A stretch of DNA of 64,000 bases from an uncultured Paenibacillus sp. (lineage in GTDB: Bacteria > Bacillota > Bacilli > Paenibacillales > Paenibacillaceae), in assembly GCA_937895345.1 (NCBI GenBank), contig CALAWP010000066.1, positions 1 through 64,000 on the forward strand, read 5' to 3'. The position numbers and the translations under genes are program-made. Positions within the stretch are counted from its first letter, which is position 1, and every line of letters starts with the position of its first letter. The notes under the pieces were generated by a model that was not told the origin of the DNA, did no database searches, and saw nothing but the letters and a program-made list of their open reading frames with translations. Shown here piece by piece: positions 33,699 through 42,906 of this stretch.

Positions 33699-34166
33699 CT
33701 ACCAGCTGAACAAGGCGTCTATAAATGGTTTCGTATGGCCGCCCGGATACATGACATACAGGAGCGCGTAAACGGTCACTCCCGTAATGGCCGTAATAAA
33801 CCAGATGACGGAAGTGACGCGGCCAAGCTTCCGATGCTTGGCGAACCGTTTTTTGTAGCCCAGAATCAATGTCGTAATGCCGAATACGGCCGCGATGGTT
33901 GCCAATATAATATGAAAAAACAAAAAGACGAGATAAAAAGGCTTCAGGCTTTCAGGACCGCCCCATGTCGTATTGCCTACGAAAATCGTGCGGGACGCAT
34001 AAATGATAAAAAAGAGCACGGCCGCAACTGCGGCATAGAACATCGTTTTTTGATGCTGCTCCAGCTTGCGCCGAATCGCAAGCCGCCAGCCGATCGCCAC
34101 CAGAATCGCGCTAAGCGCAATAAAAAAGGTGCTGATCGTAGGCATCAGCGTATAACTGTCCATCAT
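33699..34166 (-). CDS. ctaM: DUF420 membrane protein, CtaM-like oxidase factor
   Basis: About 155 aa with four or five helices and conserved histidines in the membrane (KLEQHQKTMFYAA, FLFFHIILAT, KRFAKHRKLGRVT). It matches the DUF420 (YozB) family; in Staphylococcus the member CtaM is needed for aa3 oxidase function. Its place directly after ctaG supports the same role here. The start is one of two adjacent ATGs; a GTG four codons upstream is less well placed relative to GGAG. Confidence 0.85.
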   Translation of the reverse strand: MMDSYTLMPTISTFFIALSAILVAIGWRLAIRRKLEQHQKTMFYAAVAAVLFFIIYASRTIFVGNTTWGGPESLKPFYLVFLFFHIILATIAAVFGITTLILGYKKRFAKHRKLGRVTSVIWFITAITGVTVYALLYVMYPGGHTKPFIDALFSW

Positions 34167-34208
34167 CGTAATATCCACGCTCCATATGAAGTTTGCAATT
34201 TATTACGG

Positions 34209-35099
34209 CTAGGCCGTACCCGGATTTGGCAATTCGTCCTCCGTATGCTCGCGTTTGAACCACTGCCTGAAAATATAAGCCAATATGATGCCGTACATCA
34301 GCTCTTGTACCAGCTTCATAATAATGCCGCCCAGCTGCTGATCCTCCGCCACCCCCATCAGATTAAAGAACTGGGGTCCGCTAAATTCCTCCAGCAATAT
34401 GCTCGTATCGCGGGACATGCAGTATCCCATGGCTGTCGCCCACACCTGCGGATCGTTGTAGGTCGCATACAGCGATCCCGGAGCAAATATGATCAGAGCG
34501 CAAGCCGGCGTCAACAACACGCCGTTTGCAAATACATACGCCATCTTTTTCAGATCCGTCAGTCTGGCCCATTCCTTGACCGGGCAAGCGATTTGCCACC
34601 ACATCATAAACGAGGTAATGAGCAAAACCGCGTAATAGAGCCGGTGTACCGTAAAGTTCGTCATGACGTAATCATGTACGGCAGGTACATGGTAGATCGA
34701 GAACAGCATATTAAACAGAACGAGAGTCGCAATTGGATGCATGAGAAAACGGAACTTCCTCCAGAACGGCGCACCGAACATGCGGCGCCATACGTAAGCC
34801 GGAACCGCCATCAGCACCATTGGAGGCACAATCAAATAGGACACCGACATATTGACCATATGGAAGGTGAACATCAGATGGCCTAACAAATTCAATGGAC
34901 CGCCATGGCATAAATAGAAGAAAAGGACCGCCGTCACGAACATCGTTTTTTGCAGGCCCGTTGCGCCCTTTTCCTCCGGAAAATGCTTCAGACGCCATGG
35001 TCCTACCAAATAAAAATATAGAATAACCACGGCTGCCATCGCAAAAAAGAACATCGGAGACCATAATTCTTCAAACGTAAAATAGTCTAATCCTAGCAT
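34209..35099 (-). CDS. ctaG: Cytochrome c oxidase assembly factor CtaG
   Basis: 296 aa with seven hydrophobic segments. It matches the caa3-type CtaG family: LCHGGPLNLLGHLMFTFHMVNM, HPIATLVLFNMLFSIYHVP and DQQLGGIIMKLVQELMYG carry conserved His and Met residues thought to handle copper. In Bacillus, CtaG is needed for forming active caa3 oxidase, probably at the CuA/CuB site. It follows ctaF after a terminator-like hairpin, so its expression may be lower than that of the structural genes. Confidence 0.92.
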   Translation of the reverse strand: MLGLDYFTFEELWSPMFFFAMAAVVILYFYLVGPWRLKHFPEEKGATGLQKTMFVTAVLFFYLCHGGPLNLLGHLMFTFHMVNMSVSYLIVPPMVLMAVPAYVWRRMFGAPFWRKFRFLMHPIATLVLFNMLFSIYHVPAVHDYVMTNFTVHRLYYAVLLITSFMMWWQIACPVKEWARLTDLKKMAYVFANGVLLTPACALIIFAPGSLYATYNDPQVWATAMGYCMSRDTSILLEEFSGPQFFNLMGVAEDQQLGGIIMKLVQELMYGIILAYIFRQWFKREHTEDELPNPGTA

Positions 35100-35130
35100 G
35101 GGGAAGCTCCTTTCTCTTGCATCTCGCCTT

Positions 35131-35160
35131 GCTTACAAAAGAAGAGGGACCCTTCTGGGA
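35131..35160 (-). terminator. Hairpin between ctaF and ctaG (terminator or attenuator)
   Basis: GAGGG and CCC pair with GGG and CCCTC around a 4-nt loop, with one mismatch, followed on the minus strand by TTCTTTTG. It could reduce readthrough into ctaG and ctaM. Confidence 0.65.
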
Positions 35161-35194
35161 CCCTCCTCTGTTCAGTTCAAGCTTGCCGATCTTG

Positions 35195-35512
35195 TTACCA
35201 CCAAACCCAGTACTCCGCCATAATGACGCAAGTAAAGACAACGACTACGCCGGATAAAATGCCGATGATCGCAAACGTATGACCGCGGTCCTTCATATGC
35301 ATCCAGAATGCCATCTGAACGAATACTTGAAGGATGGCTGTGCCGATCAAAATAATGTAAATGAAATCGGTGTTGATCTCGCCGCCCATGACGGCCGCAA
35401 ACGCAATGACCGTCAGCAGAATGGAAAAGATAAACGCAATGATATGCTTTTTGGGTCCTTCGACCTTATGCCGCTTGGTGTTTTGCTCCGAGGCGGAATG
35501 ATTGCTTGCCAT
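35195..35512 (-). CDS. ctaF: Cytochrome c oxidase subunit IV
   Basis: 105 aa with three helices, matching the prokaryotic COX4/CtaF family (KHIIAFIFSILLTVIAFAAV; AILQVFVQMAFWMHMKDRGH). It is a structural subunit of the caa3 oxidase in the cytoplasmic membrane. It begins 3 bp after the ctaE stop. Confidence 0.93.
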   Translation of the reverse strand: MASNHSASEQNTKRHKVEGPKKHIIAFIFSILLTVIAFAAVMGGEINTDFIYIILIGTAILQVFVQMAFWMHMKDRGHTFAIIGILSGVVVVFTCVIMAEYWVWW

Positions 35513-35515
35513 TCG

Positions 35516-36133
35516 TTAGCCCACCTTTCCCATCAGGTACACGACAGTGAAGATAAATACCCATACAACGTCGATAAAGTGCCAGTACATGCCGGCAACA
35601 TACACTTTAGGCGCCGTTACGACGGTAAGACCTTTCCTGGACAGCTGAATAATGAGCAGCGTGATCCAGCAAATGCCGAACGCCACGTGCGCGCCATGGA
35701 AGCCGACCAGCGTATAGAACGATGTACTGAAAGCGCTCGTGTTGAACTTATGGCCTTCATGAATGTAATGCGAGAACTCGTAAATTTCGAGCGCAAGAAA
35801 CGCAGCGCCCAAAATGACCGTGATAATCAGCCAGTTGATCAAGCTTTTCGTCCGTTGCTGATGCATCGCTTGAATCGCAAACACGCTCGTCAAGCTGGAT
35901 GTCAACAGGATGCCGGTCGCCAACGCGACGAGACCCAGGTCGAACAAGTGATTTGGATGCGGTCCGTCCAATATTTGATGCCGCAGGGCGAGAAAAGCGG
36001 CGAACAGCGTACCGAACAAGACGGTTTCTCCGCCAAGAAACAACCAGAAGCCAAGTACTTTATTGCGTCCCTCAAGGGTCGCCTTTTCCGGCTCATGAGG
36101 CAAATGCCCGTCTGCATGCGTATGTGCGCTCAT
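35516..36133 (-). CDS. ctaE: Cytochrome c oxidase subunit III
   Basis: 205 aa with five helices. Family motifs include WLFLGGETVLFGTLFAAFLALR, FYTLVGFHGAHVAFGICWI and the ending MYWHFIDVVWVFIFTVVYLMG. The ATG overlaps the ctaD stop as ATGA. The N-terminus has a His-rich start (SAHTHADGHLPHEPE). Confidence 0.95.
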   Translation of the reverse strand: MSAHTHADGHLPHEPEKATLEGRNKVLGFWLFLGGETVLFGTLFAAFLALRHQILDGPHPNHLFDLGLVALATGILLTSSLTSVFAIQAMHQQRTKSLINWLIITVILGAAFLALEIYEFSHYIHEGHKFNTSAFSTSFYTLVGFHGAHVAFGICWITLLIIQLSRKGLTVVTAPKVYVAGMYWHFIDVVWVFIFTVVYLMGKVG

Positions 36134-38019
36134 GCTTTACCCCCCTGATCTTTAAGGATTTCCTCTTCCTCGATATGGAAGCCGTGATCGTCGATCATCG
36201 AACGAAGCAGCATACAGCCAAGCGTGATCAGCAATCCGATCGCTCCGACAAGATGACCCGTCTTCATAAATCCGACGTCGCCCCAATCCGGCGAATACAT
36301 GAAGCCGAATCCTGCGATAAACAGGCCGACGCCCATGAAGAACGGCAGAATCGAAGGAGAAGGCATATGAATCGGACCGATTGGTTCCGCAGGCGTCATG
36401 CCTTTGTGACCGTCCATCTTTTCCTTCCAATAAGCATCGTATCCGCGTACGAGCGGAGTTTGCGCAAAGTTGTATTCCGGAGGAGGCGAAGGAATCGTCC
36501 ATTCCAGCGTCCGTCCGTCTTCCCAAGGGTCGTTGGCCGCGTTTTTCGGTTTAACGGAAGTGACGACCACGTTGATCAGGAAGAAAATCGTACCCAAGCC
36601 CATCAGGAACGCGCCTACGGTACTGATCATATTCATTTCGTTAAATCCGAGACCGTCAAGATATTGCCAGATCCGGCGAGGCATACCCATCAGGCCAAGG
36701 AAATGCTGTACGAAGAACGTCAGATGGAAGCCGATAAAGAACGTCCAGAACGTCCATTTGCCAAGCGATTCGCTCAGCACCCGTCCGAACATCTTCGGCC
36801 ACCAGTAATGCAAGCCCGCGAATATGCCAAGTACGAGACCGCCGACGATAACGTAGTGGAAGTGAGCAACGACAAAATACGAATCGTGATACTGGAAGTC
36901 CGCCGGTGCCGCCGCCAGCATGACGCCGGTGACGCCGCCCATAACGAAGGTCGGAATGAAACCTACGGCGAACAGGTTCGCGGCCGTAAACTTAATGGAG
37001 CCGCCCCACATCGTGAACAGCCAGTTAAAGATCTTGATGCCCGTCGGCACCGCGATCAGCATTGTCGCGATCGAGAACAAGGCGTTCGCGACCGGACCGA
37101 GTCCCGTGGTGAACATATGGTGAGCCCATACCATGAAGCCAAGGAAGCCGATCAGAATCGTCGCAAACACCATGGAGCTGTAGCCGAACAAGCGCTTGCG
37201 GGAGAAGGTGCTGACGACTTCGGAAATAATGCCGAACGCCGGCAGGATGAGGATATATACCTCAGGATGTCCGAAAATCCAGAAAATATGCTCCCACAGT
37301 ACCGCGTTGCCGCCTGCGGCAGGATCGAAGAAGTTGCCTTCGAACAAACGGTCGAACATCAGAGCCGCCAAACCGACCGTCAGCGCCGGGAAAGCGAACA
37401 GGATCAGCGCCGATGTAATGAACGCCGTCCAGGTGAACAGCGGCATGCGCATAAAGGTCATGCCTGGAGCGCGCATGTTAATAATCGTAACCAGGAAATT
37501 GATGCCGCCGACCAGCGTGCCGATCCCCGCAATCTGCAAGCCGAGCACGTAATAATCGACGCCGTGGGTCGTGCTGTAGGTCGTGCCCGCCAGCGGAGCG
37601 TAGGACGTCCAGCCCGCATCCGGCACATGACCGGTCAGCCAGCTGATATTCAGCAGCACGCCGCCGAACAGAAACGTCCAGAAGCCCAGCGAGTTGACAA
37701 ACGGGAACGCAACGTCGCGTGCGCCGATTTGCAGCGGCACAACGGCGTTCATTAACGCAAACAGCAATGGCATCGCAGCCAGAAAGATCATCGTGGTGCC
37801 GTGCATCGTGAGCAGCTCATTGTATGTATCTGCTCCGACAAAATCATTTTGCGGCGCCCAGAGCTGAACGCGAATGAGGATCGCCTCCAAGCCGCCTACC
37901 AGGAAGAAGAACCCTCCCGCGATCAAATACAAAATACCGATTTTTTTATGGTCAACCGTCGTCAGCCAGTCCATGATGCCGCTGTAACGTTTGACCGCAT
38001 GCGCGTTTGCATGAGCCAA
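36130..38019 (-). CDS. ctaD: Cytochrome c oxidase subunit I
   Basis: Catalytic subunit that reduces O2 and pumps protons, 629 aa, with heme a, heme a3 and CuB sites. Key residues are visible: His in MHGTTMIF, the His-Tyr pair in FGHPEVYILILP, the His-His in WAHHMFTTG, and the two heme histidines in VVAHFHYVI. The best start is TTG at 38019, 8 nt after AAGGAGG. The GTG at 38040 lies before that site and would not use it. A C-terminal extension carries two more helices, as in Bacillus caa3 subunit I. Confidence 0.96.
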   Translation of the reverse strand: MAHANAHAVKRYSGIMDWLTTVDHKKIGILYLIAGGFFFLVGGLEAILIRVQLWAPQNDFVGADTYNELLTMHGTTMIFLAAMPLLFALMNAVVPLQIGARDVAFPFVNSLGFWTFLFGGVLLNISWLTGHVPDAGWTSYAPLAGTTYSTTHGVDYYVLGLQIAGIGTLVGGINFLVTIINMRAPGMTFMRMPLFTWTAFITSALILFAFPALTVGLAALMFDRLFEGNFFDPAAGGNAVLWEHIFWIFGHPEVYILILPAFGIISEVVSTFSRKRLFGYSSMVFATILIGFLGFMVWAHHMFTTGLGPVANALFSIATMLIAVPTGIKIFNWLFTMWGGSIKFTAANLFAVGFIPTFVMGGVTGVMLAAAPADFQYHDSYFVVAHFHYVIVGGLVLGIFAGLHYWWPKMFGRVLSESLGKWTFWTFFIGFHLTFFVQHFLGLMGMPRRIWQYLDGLGFNEMNMISTVGAFLMGLGTIFFLINVVVTSVKPKNAANDPWEDGRTLEWTIPSPPPEYNFAQTPLVRGYDAYWKEKMDGHKGMTPAEPIGPIHMPSPSILPFFMGVGLFIAGFGFMYSPDWGDVGFMKTGHLVGAIGLLITLGCMLLRSMIDDHGFHIEEEEILKDQGGKA

Positions 38020-38051
38020 GGTAGGAACCTCCTTAATCACGGATGATAAAA

Positions 38052-39107
38052 TTATTCAAAATCAAGCGTCAGGCTCGACAAGTACTCGGTTATGCCCTTG
38101 AGCTCTTCTTCAGTCAAATCGTACTGATTGCTCATGCCGTTGCCCGGTTTGACCGCTTCGGGATCCTTGATCCACTTGTACAGGTTGTTATACAGCGTAT
38201 CCTCGTGCTTGTACTGCTTCTCGCCCTCTTCGACGTTGACGAGAATGCCGCCTACGCTTTCGCGGCTGGCAATGCCGGTCAAGTTCGGGAACGCAGGTCC
38301 GCCGTATTCGCCGACGGCATGGCATACCAGACATTTGCTTTCGAAGGCTTGAGCAATGGCCGGATCGCTAGGAAGCGCTACAGGTTCCGTAATCGCCGCC
38401 GACCAGCGGTCGAACGAATCCGGATTAACCGCCTTGACTTTAAAATCCATCAAACCGTGGGAAGGGCCGCAAAGCTCCGCGCATTTCCCTAAGTAAACGC
38501 CTTCCTTAGGCGCCGAAAAATACATATGGTTTATGTTGCCGCCGGGATTCGTGTCGATCTTGCCTGCAAGGGACGGAATCCAGAACGAGTGAAGCACGTC
38601 GGCGGTTTTGGCTTGGATCGCGATCGTCTTGCCGGTCGGAATAACGAGCTCCTGCGCCGTCTTGATGCCAAGCTCCGGATATTCGAATTCCCACCAGTAT
38701 TGATGCGCCGTAACGATAACTTTAACCGCTTCTGGGTCTTTGCTGTAGTCCTTGGACAAGTTAAATACGGATTGCACCGTAGGAACGCCAAGAATGATAA
38801 GCAGGATGATCGGAATCACGGTCCAAATAATTTCCAGCTTGTGGCTCCCTTCTACTTGCTTCGGAATCGTCTTGTCACCCGGACGTCGGCGGAACCGGAC
38901 GATGACATACAACGATATCGCAAACACGACAATGACAACGATCGACATAATCGTGATTGCCAGCTTCATCAGGCCGAATTGCTCCTCCGCTACCGGGCCC
39001 TGGGGATTCAGCGTAGACAGGTCCTCCCGTCCGCAAGCCGCCAGCACCAAGACCAAGAAGGCCGTCAGCGGTGCCAGACGTTTTACAATTTGCCACCGTT
39101 TCATCAT
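38052..39107 (-). CDS. ctaC: Cytochrome c oxidase subunit II with fused cytochrome c (caa3 type)
   Basis: 351 aa. The lipoprotein signal ends LVLAAC, then two helices, then the cupredoxin CuA domain (VLHSFWIPSL; KCAELCGPSHGLM), then a C-terminal cytochrome c domain with heme motif CLVCH and distal Met in KPGNGMSNQ. This makes the enzyme a cytochrome-c-type caa3 oxidase. It is first in the operon. One of two adjacent ATGs is the start, with GTGGGG upstream. The heme a synthesis genes ctaA and ctaB are not in the window. Confidence 0.96.
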   Translation of the reverse strand: MMKRWQIVKRLAPLTAFLVLVLAACGREDLSTLNPQGPVAEEQFGLMKLAITIMSIVVIVVFAISLYVIVRFRRRPGDKTIPKQVEGSHKLEIIWTVIPIILLIILGVPTVQSVFNLSKDYSKDPEAVKVIVTAHQYWWEFEYPELGIKTAQELVIPTGKTIAIQAKTADVLHSFWIPSLAGKIDTNPGGNINHMYFSAPKEGVYLGKCAELCGPSHGLMDFKVKAVNPDSFDRWSAAITEPVALPSDPAIAQAFESKCLVCHAVGEYGGPAFPNLTGIASRESVGGILVNVEEGEKQYKHEDTLYNNLYKWIKDPEAVKPGNGMSNQYDLTEEELKGITEYLSSLTLDFE

Positions 39108-39472
39108 TAATCAACCCCACTTTTGACGTTTTCGCAGCGGCCCGATATCATGTGGCAAGCGGCACGCTGCGTGTAGCACAGATGTTGTTTCAACCCCTGC
39201 AACTTAAATCACTTTATTAAATATAAAGTTGAAGTACCTATTTGTCAATGTTCCACAGAGAGTTCACAAATTGTTCTCAAAGCTGTCAAAATCGCGCCGT
39301 TAAAGGTTTTTCGGGGGTCCGCGGACGCATTTCCGAATCGCGGCGGGCCTCCATCTCTATCCTTCATTGTACGCCAAATCCATGGTCGATTATGTATCGG
39401 CCGGGAGGCGCATATTTGCTCCCGGCTGACCCACACTAACGATACAGTAAAGACGATTTGGAGGTCAGGACG
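39108..39472. other. Divergent control region between ctaC and the spore lipoprotein gene
   Basis: 365 bp. It holds the cta promoter near 39220-39248 and the untranslated leader of ctaC (about 100 nt). The half from 39260 to 39440 shows no recognised site. AGTAAAGACGATTTGGAGG at 39446-39464 precedes the rightward gene. Confidence 0.5.
39220..39248 (-). promoter_or_regulatory. Promoter of the cta operon
   Basis: Minus strand: TTGACA (39243-39248), 17-bp spacer, TATATT (39220-39225). This is a near-consensus sigma-A promoter about 110 bp before ctaC. Confidence 0.75.
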
Positions 39473-40225
39473 ATGTTCAGACGATGGGCTTATATGCTGC
39501 TGGCCGCCGGCATCCTGGTGACGGCGCCGGGCTGCAATTACGAGCAGCTTGTACAGCAAAGCACCCAGGATTACGGAAGCCGAAAGCCCGGGGATCCGAA
39601 GGCGCTTGGCGCCAGGGCGTACGGCCCGCTGTCGGCCAATCCCGATCAGCACGACAACGCCTTTTTTGAATACAGCTCGGCCTTATCCCGCAAAATAAGC
39701 GATCTGGACGGCATTTCCTCCGCTTTTGTCATGCTGACCGACAAAAACGCTTATGTCGGGCTAGTCCTGGATTGGACGGCCGTCGGTACGAAAGGTAACG
39801 GCGGTACGGACGAGCAAAACAACAGCGGGATGACCGAGGGCATTTACAATGCCGACACCGGCAACAATTTCGGCAACAACCGCGTCCTTGTTACGCCTTA
39901 CAACTCCTATTACTCCGTTAACGATCATCATAACTTGTCGCACGAGCTGAAGCAGACCGTGGCCCGAGCCGTCCGCGACATGGCCCCTGCCGTGCAGGAG
40001 GTTCATATTTCGGCCAATATGGAGCTTGTCAATTACTTTGGCGAGTTCGCCAAGGAAGCTTGGGGCGGCCGCCCGCTCTCGCCGTGGACCGACGCGTTCA
40101 ATACGGTGGTCCAATATCATTTTGGAGGCGGCAACGTGATGCCCGAACCGATTACGCAGCCCGGCCAGGATGCGCCTTACTCCGTGCAGCGGTTACGCCG
40201 CGAGGCGACACGGCACAGCAATTAA
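39473..40225 (+). CDS. YhcN/YlaJ-like sporulation lipoprotein
   Basis: 250 aa. The signal peptide ends VTAPGC, a lipobox. The body resembles YhcN/YlaJ spore lipoproteins: ISSAFVMLTDKNAYVGLVLD, then SHELKQTVARAVRDMAPAVQEVHISANMEL near the C-terminus, typical of proteins of the forespore membrane or spore coat in bacilli. The start is the ATG 8 nt after GGAGG; an ATG five codons earlier overlaps that site. It lies alone, rightward. Confidence 0.8.
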   Translation: MFRRWAYMLLAAGILVTAPGCNYEQLVQQSTQDYGSRKPGDPKALGARAYGPLSANPDQHDNAFFEYSSALSRKISDLDGISSAFVMLTDKNAYVGLVLDWTAVGTKGNGGTDEQNNSGMTEGIYNADTGNNFGNNRVLVTPYNSYYSVNDHHNLSHELKQTVARAVRDMAPAVQEVHISANMELVNYFGEFAKEAWGGRPLSPWTDAFNTVVQYHFGGGNVMPEPITQPGQDAPYSVQRLRREATRHSN

Positions 40226-40270
40226 TTTCTACTATTATATATGCGGTTGTCGCCGCACCGAAAGAGGAAG

Positions 40271-40294
40271 AGGGTTTCCTTATACGGAAACCCT
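40271..40294. terminator. Hairpin between convergent genes
   Basis: AGGGTTTCC pairs with GGAAACCCT around a 6-nt loop. It lies between the rightward lipoprotein gene and the leftward DUF421 gene. There is no T-tract either side, so termination strength is uncertain. Confidence 0.5.
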
Positions 40295-40299
40295 TCCCC

Positions 40300-41148
40300 T
40301 CAGGATTTGGACAAGCTCGCCCGCAACGATTCGACGGCCTGCTCATAAGCCTCCCGCTCGCTTTCGCTGCGCAGCTTCCCGTCCAGACGGGCAAGCTCCG
40401 CCCGAAGCTGCTCCGTTAATTGCGCAATTCGTTTCGCTGCATGATCTTTGCCGCCATGTTCATGTATTTTGCCGTCCATCGTATGTGCAATTATTCGGTC
40501 GTTGCCGTCGATTTGCGCGATCAGGACGTCCTCCGCCTTCAGTTGAAGCTCATTCAACCGGCTTTCGAGCCACATCTTATCCTTCCCAGCCGTCTTCAAC
40601 GCCTCTTGCAGCACCGTGCCGTCCATGACGACGGTAGTCGGCGGATCCGCCGGCGTCATTTGCCATCCAAGCATGGCCGGCGTCAGCGGCTGATGCTCCG
40701 GCTTAAGCTGGATGTTCAATTCGCCGCTCGCTTCCATAATCGCAAATTCCACATCGGCTAACCGGTACACATCCTTGCTTCGCAGCTGCTCAAGAAATTC
40801 GTCAAGCGTCAGTCTCTCCCGCCGCAGTTCCTGCTTGAGCAGCTTGCCGTTCCGAATCAGCACCCGGCCTTTGCCGTCAACGATATTCCGGACTTTCTTG
40901 TTTCGAACCGTCCATAATTCGATGCCGACCGAAATGCTGACCCATACAATCAGCGAGACGATGCCCAAATACCAAAGGTTGTCGAGATCCAGGGAGATGT
41001 AAGCCGCGATATTGCCTATGGAAATGCCCGTAATATATTCGAACAGCGACAGCTCCGACAGCTGTCGTTTGCCAAGCAGCTTGGTCATAATAAACAATAT
41101 GACGACCGCCGCCAACGTGCGGACGATAATTTGCAGCCAGTCCGGCAT
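40300..41148 (-). CDS. DUF421/YetF-family membrane protein
   Basis: 282 aa. Three N-terminal helices with the family motif GKRQLSELSLFEYITGISIGNIAA, then a cytoplasmic domain containing RVLIRNGKLLKQELRRERLTLDEFLEQLR. This family (YetF, YcaP, YdfR) is widespread in spore formers; Bacillus members have been linked to spore envelope properties. The C-terminal 60 residues are an added charged, coiled-coil-like helix. It is a single-gene unit. Confidence 0.88.
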   Translation of the reverse strand: MPDWLQIIVRTLAAVVILFIMTKLLGKRQLSELSLFEYITGISIGNIAAYISLDLDNLWYLGIVSLIVWVSISVGIELWTVRNKKVRNIVDGKGRVLIRNGKLLKQELRRERLTLDEFLEQLRSKDVYRLADVEFAIMEASGELNIQLKPEHQPLTPAMLGWQMTPADPPTTVVMDGTVLQEALKTAGKDKMWLESRLNELQLKAEDVLIAQIDGNDRIIAHTMDGKIHEHGGKDHAAKRIAQLTEQLRAELARLDGKLRSESEREAYEQAVESLRASLSKS

Positions 41149-41544
41149 CGTGCATTCCCCCTTTCCGCATTAGCTTATCCAATTGGCTTAAGGTCATGCA
41201 TGCTGGCTATCGAGCCAAGGTCTCCCAAACAATCTCTTGATTCCCATTCATTTATATGTTATATTATAAGGAATTTCATATTTGACCCTGCTAATTCCCC
41301 AGAGATTTAAATCACCTTCCGATTTTAGTTCTCAAATCTACCGCTGATTCATGTTGTACAAGTTGTTTGTCGTTTCTGATTCACACTGGAGCGGCCGTCG
41401 GAGCCGCAAGGACGAAAGAGAGGCAGGGCTTTCGTTGTATTGGAATGCCGGATCTCCGCCAGCCGGCGCATGCAGTCATCTACGCTAAGAGGGAATGGAA
41501 TAGGCTGTCCGGAAGCAACGGACACGCCGGGTTAAATATAAACA
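41149..41544. other. Intergenic region, nothing recognised
   Basis: About 400 bp. It includes the AT-rich promoter region of the DUF421 gene (41230-41290). An open frame of 61 codons at 41367 lacks a ribosome binding site and family resemblance. I see no RNA motif I can name. Confidence 0.5.
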
Positions 41545-41587
41545 AGGGCTGAACGCAAGCGGATTTAAGCCGCAGGCATTCAGCCCT
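41545..41587 (-). terminator. Intrinsic terminator after the copper lipoprotein gene
   Basis: Minus strand: AGGGCTGAA pairs with TTCAGCCCT, with an inner GCGGCTTAAATCCGC hairpin, followed by TGTTTATATTT. Confidence 0.8.
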
Positions 41588-41595
41588 GTCCAATT

Positions 41596-42519
41596 TTAGT
41601 CGATGTTGACGACATAGGGAACGATAAACGTCTCCCCGCTTCGTTGAAATTGGCCCCAAATTTTGTATATGCCTCGTTCGGGGAACTCGGTGGCAAACTT
41701 CGCCTCCGGCCCGCCGCCATCTTCGGTGACGGGATGAACATGCAGATAACGCTCCGAATCTTCGCTTACGATGACCGTATGGCCCATCGCTCCCAGATAA
41801 GGCTCAAGATCCGTTACCGGCTCTTTCGTATCCGCATCGGCAAACGTAAAAGTCAATTCCGATGATTCGCCGGCCTTGTTCGACGACAGATTCAGCCGAA
41901 CGTCGATCCCGTTGACGGTTTGCTCCAGCTTCTCGTCGGGAACCAGCTTATGCGGTTCCGCCTGCTCTCCTTCGACGCGCAAGCGGGCAACAGCCGTCAT
42001 ATCGGAGCCCCCCTCCGGAACGAAATCGGCGAACAGCTTGTAGCCGCCGGCTTGGGGGAGTCTTGTCTCCACTGCAAATTGCCCCGAATCCAGCTTATCG
42101 GGATGCAAATGCTGAAACACGCTCAAATCTTCGCTCACGACAATCAGATGCATCAGCTTCTCATGCGACAGCTCGAATTGCTCGACCGTCTTGCCTTCCG
42201 CATCGTATACTTGCGTCCGAATCGAAACCGGCTCGCCGGACTTCGGCTGCTCCGGCTCGTACGTCCATTCCAGCTCGTATGCCGTCGCCTCGCCGCCGTG
42301 GCTGCCGTGCGCCCCGCCGTGATCTCCACCGGCTTGTCCGCCTTCGCCCGGCTGCTCGTCGCCGCCATGATCCGCATCATGTACCGCATTCGCCGATGCG
42401 GCAGTTTCCTGTTCATGCCCGGCATGCCCGTCGTCCCGCTCACCGCCGCCGCAGCCTGCGGCGGCGGCAAGCAGCAATAGGGAAACCGCCAGAACGGCGC
42501 TTTTTTTAACCCACAACAT
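41596..42519 (-). CDS. Histidine-rich YtkA-like lipoprotein, probably copper-binding
   Basis: 307 aa. The lipobox AAAGC is followed by a His/Gly/Asp-rich linker (HDADHGGDEQPGEGG, HGGAHGSHGG) suited to binding copper. Two tandem immunoglobulin-like YtkA-type domains follow, each with conserved His: EKLMHLIVVSEDLSVFQHLHP (first) and YLGAMGHTVIVSEDSERYLHV (second). It would sit on the outer face of the membrane. Its start overlaps the copZ stop by 14 nt, so the two are cotranscribed behind the CsoR-type boxes. A periplasmic-side copper sink or delivery role is inferred. Confidence 0.82.
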   Translation of the reverse strand: MLWVKKSAVLAVSLLLLAAAAGCGGGERDDGHAGHEQETAASANAVHDADHGGDEQPGEGGQAGGDHGGAHGSHGGEATAYELEWTYEPEQPKSGEPVSIRTQVYDAEGKTVEQFELSHEKLMHLIVVSEDLSVFQHLHPDKLDSGQFAVETRLPQAGGYKLFADFVPEGGSDMTAVARLRVEGEQAEPHKLVPDEKLEQTVNGIDVRLNLSSNKAGESSELTFTFADADTKEPVTDLEPYLGAMGHTVIVSEDSERYLHVHPVTEDGGGPEAKFATEFPERGIYKIWGQFQRSGETFIVPYVVNID

Positions 42520-42709
42520 CGTAGCCCTGATCCTCGATCGCTTCTTTGATCGCCTCGATCGTCAGCTTGCTTTCGTCATAGTCCACCTCGACCTTTTTGC
42601 CGGCCAAATCGACCTTTCCTTTCGCTCCGACCTGCGTCAAAGCCTGCTCGATCGATTGGACGCAATGGCCGCAGCTCATGCCCTCCACCTTCAACACTGT
42701 ATGGCTCAT
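42506..42709 (-). CDS. copZ: Copper chaperone CopZ
   Basis: 67-aa heavy-metal-associated domain with the MSCGHC copper motif near residues 11-16 and the expected ferredoxin-like pattern ending GYDVVG. It carries Cu(I) in the cytoplasm, usually to a CopA ATPase. No copA follows; the partner here is a His-rich lipoprotein. GGAGGAG precedes the ATG. Confidence 0.93.
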   Translation of the reverse strand: MSHTVLKVEGMSCGHCVQSIEQALTQVGAKGKVDLAGKKVEVDYDESKLTIEAIKEAIEDQGYDVVG

Positions 42710-42737
42710 CGTAAATCTCCTCCCGCTATTTTAATCA

Positions 42738-42797
42738 TTATACCTATAGGGGGTATAATTTCTTCGTCCTCATCTTACCATACCCCCCTCTGGTATG
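42738..42797 (-). promoter_or_regulatory. Two CsoR-type copper operator candidates before copZ
   Basis: ATACC-TATAGGGGGTAT (within 42738-42758) and ATACCCCCCTCTGGTAT (within 42778-42797) are GC-centred, A/T-flanked imperfect palindromes like those bound by CsoR in front of copZA operons. Both lie between the copZ start and the GDPD gene. No csoR is in the window. Confidence 0.72.
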
Positions 42798-42906
42798 TAA
42801 AGATTATTTTTCTTTTTTATATATTGCCCGTCTCCCCTATGATTATGCATTCCCATATGCTACGATCCAAATAATGTGATTTCATAATTCGAAAGGATGG
42901 ATAGGC

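Noticed and set aside
41367..41552. 61-codon open frame in the 41.3-kb gap
   Set aside because: No ribosome binding site, no domain, and it partly overlaps the terminator of the copper lipoprotein gene.
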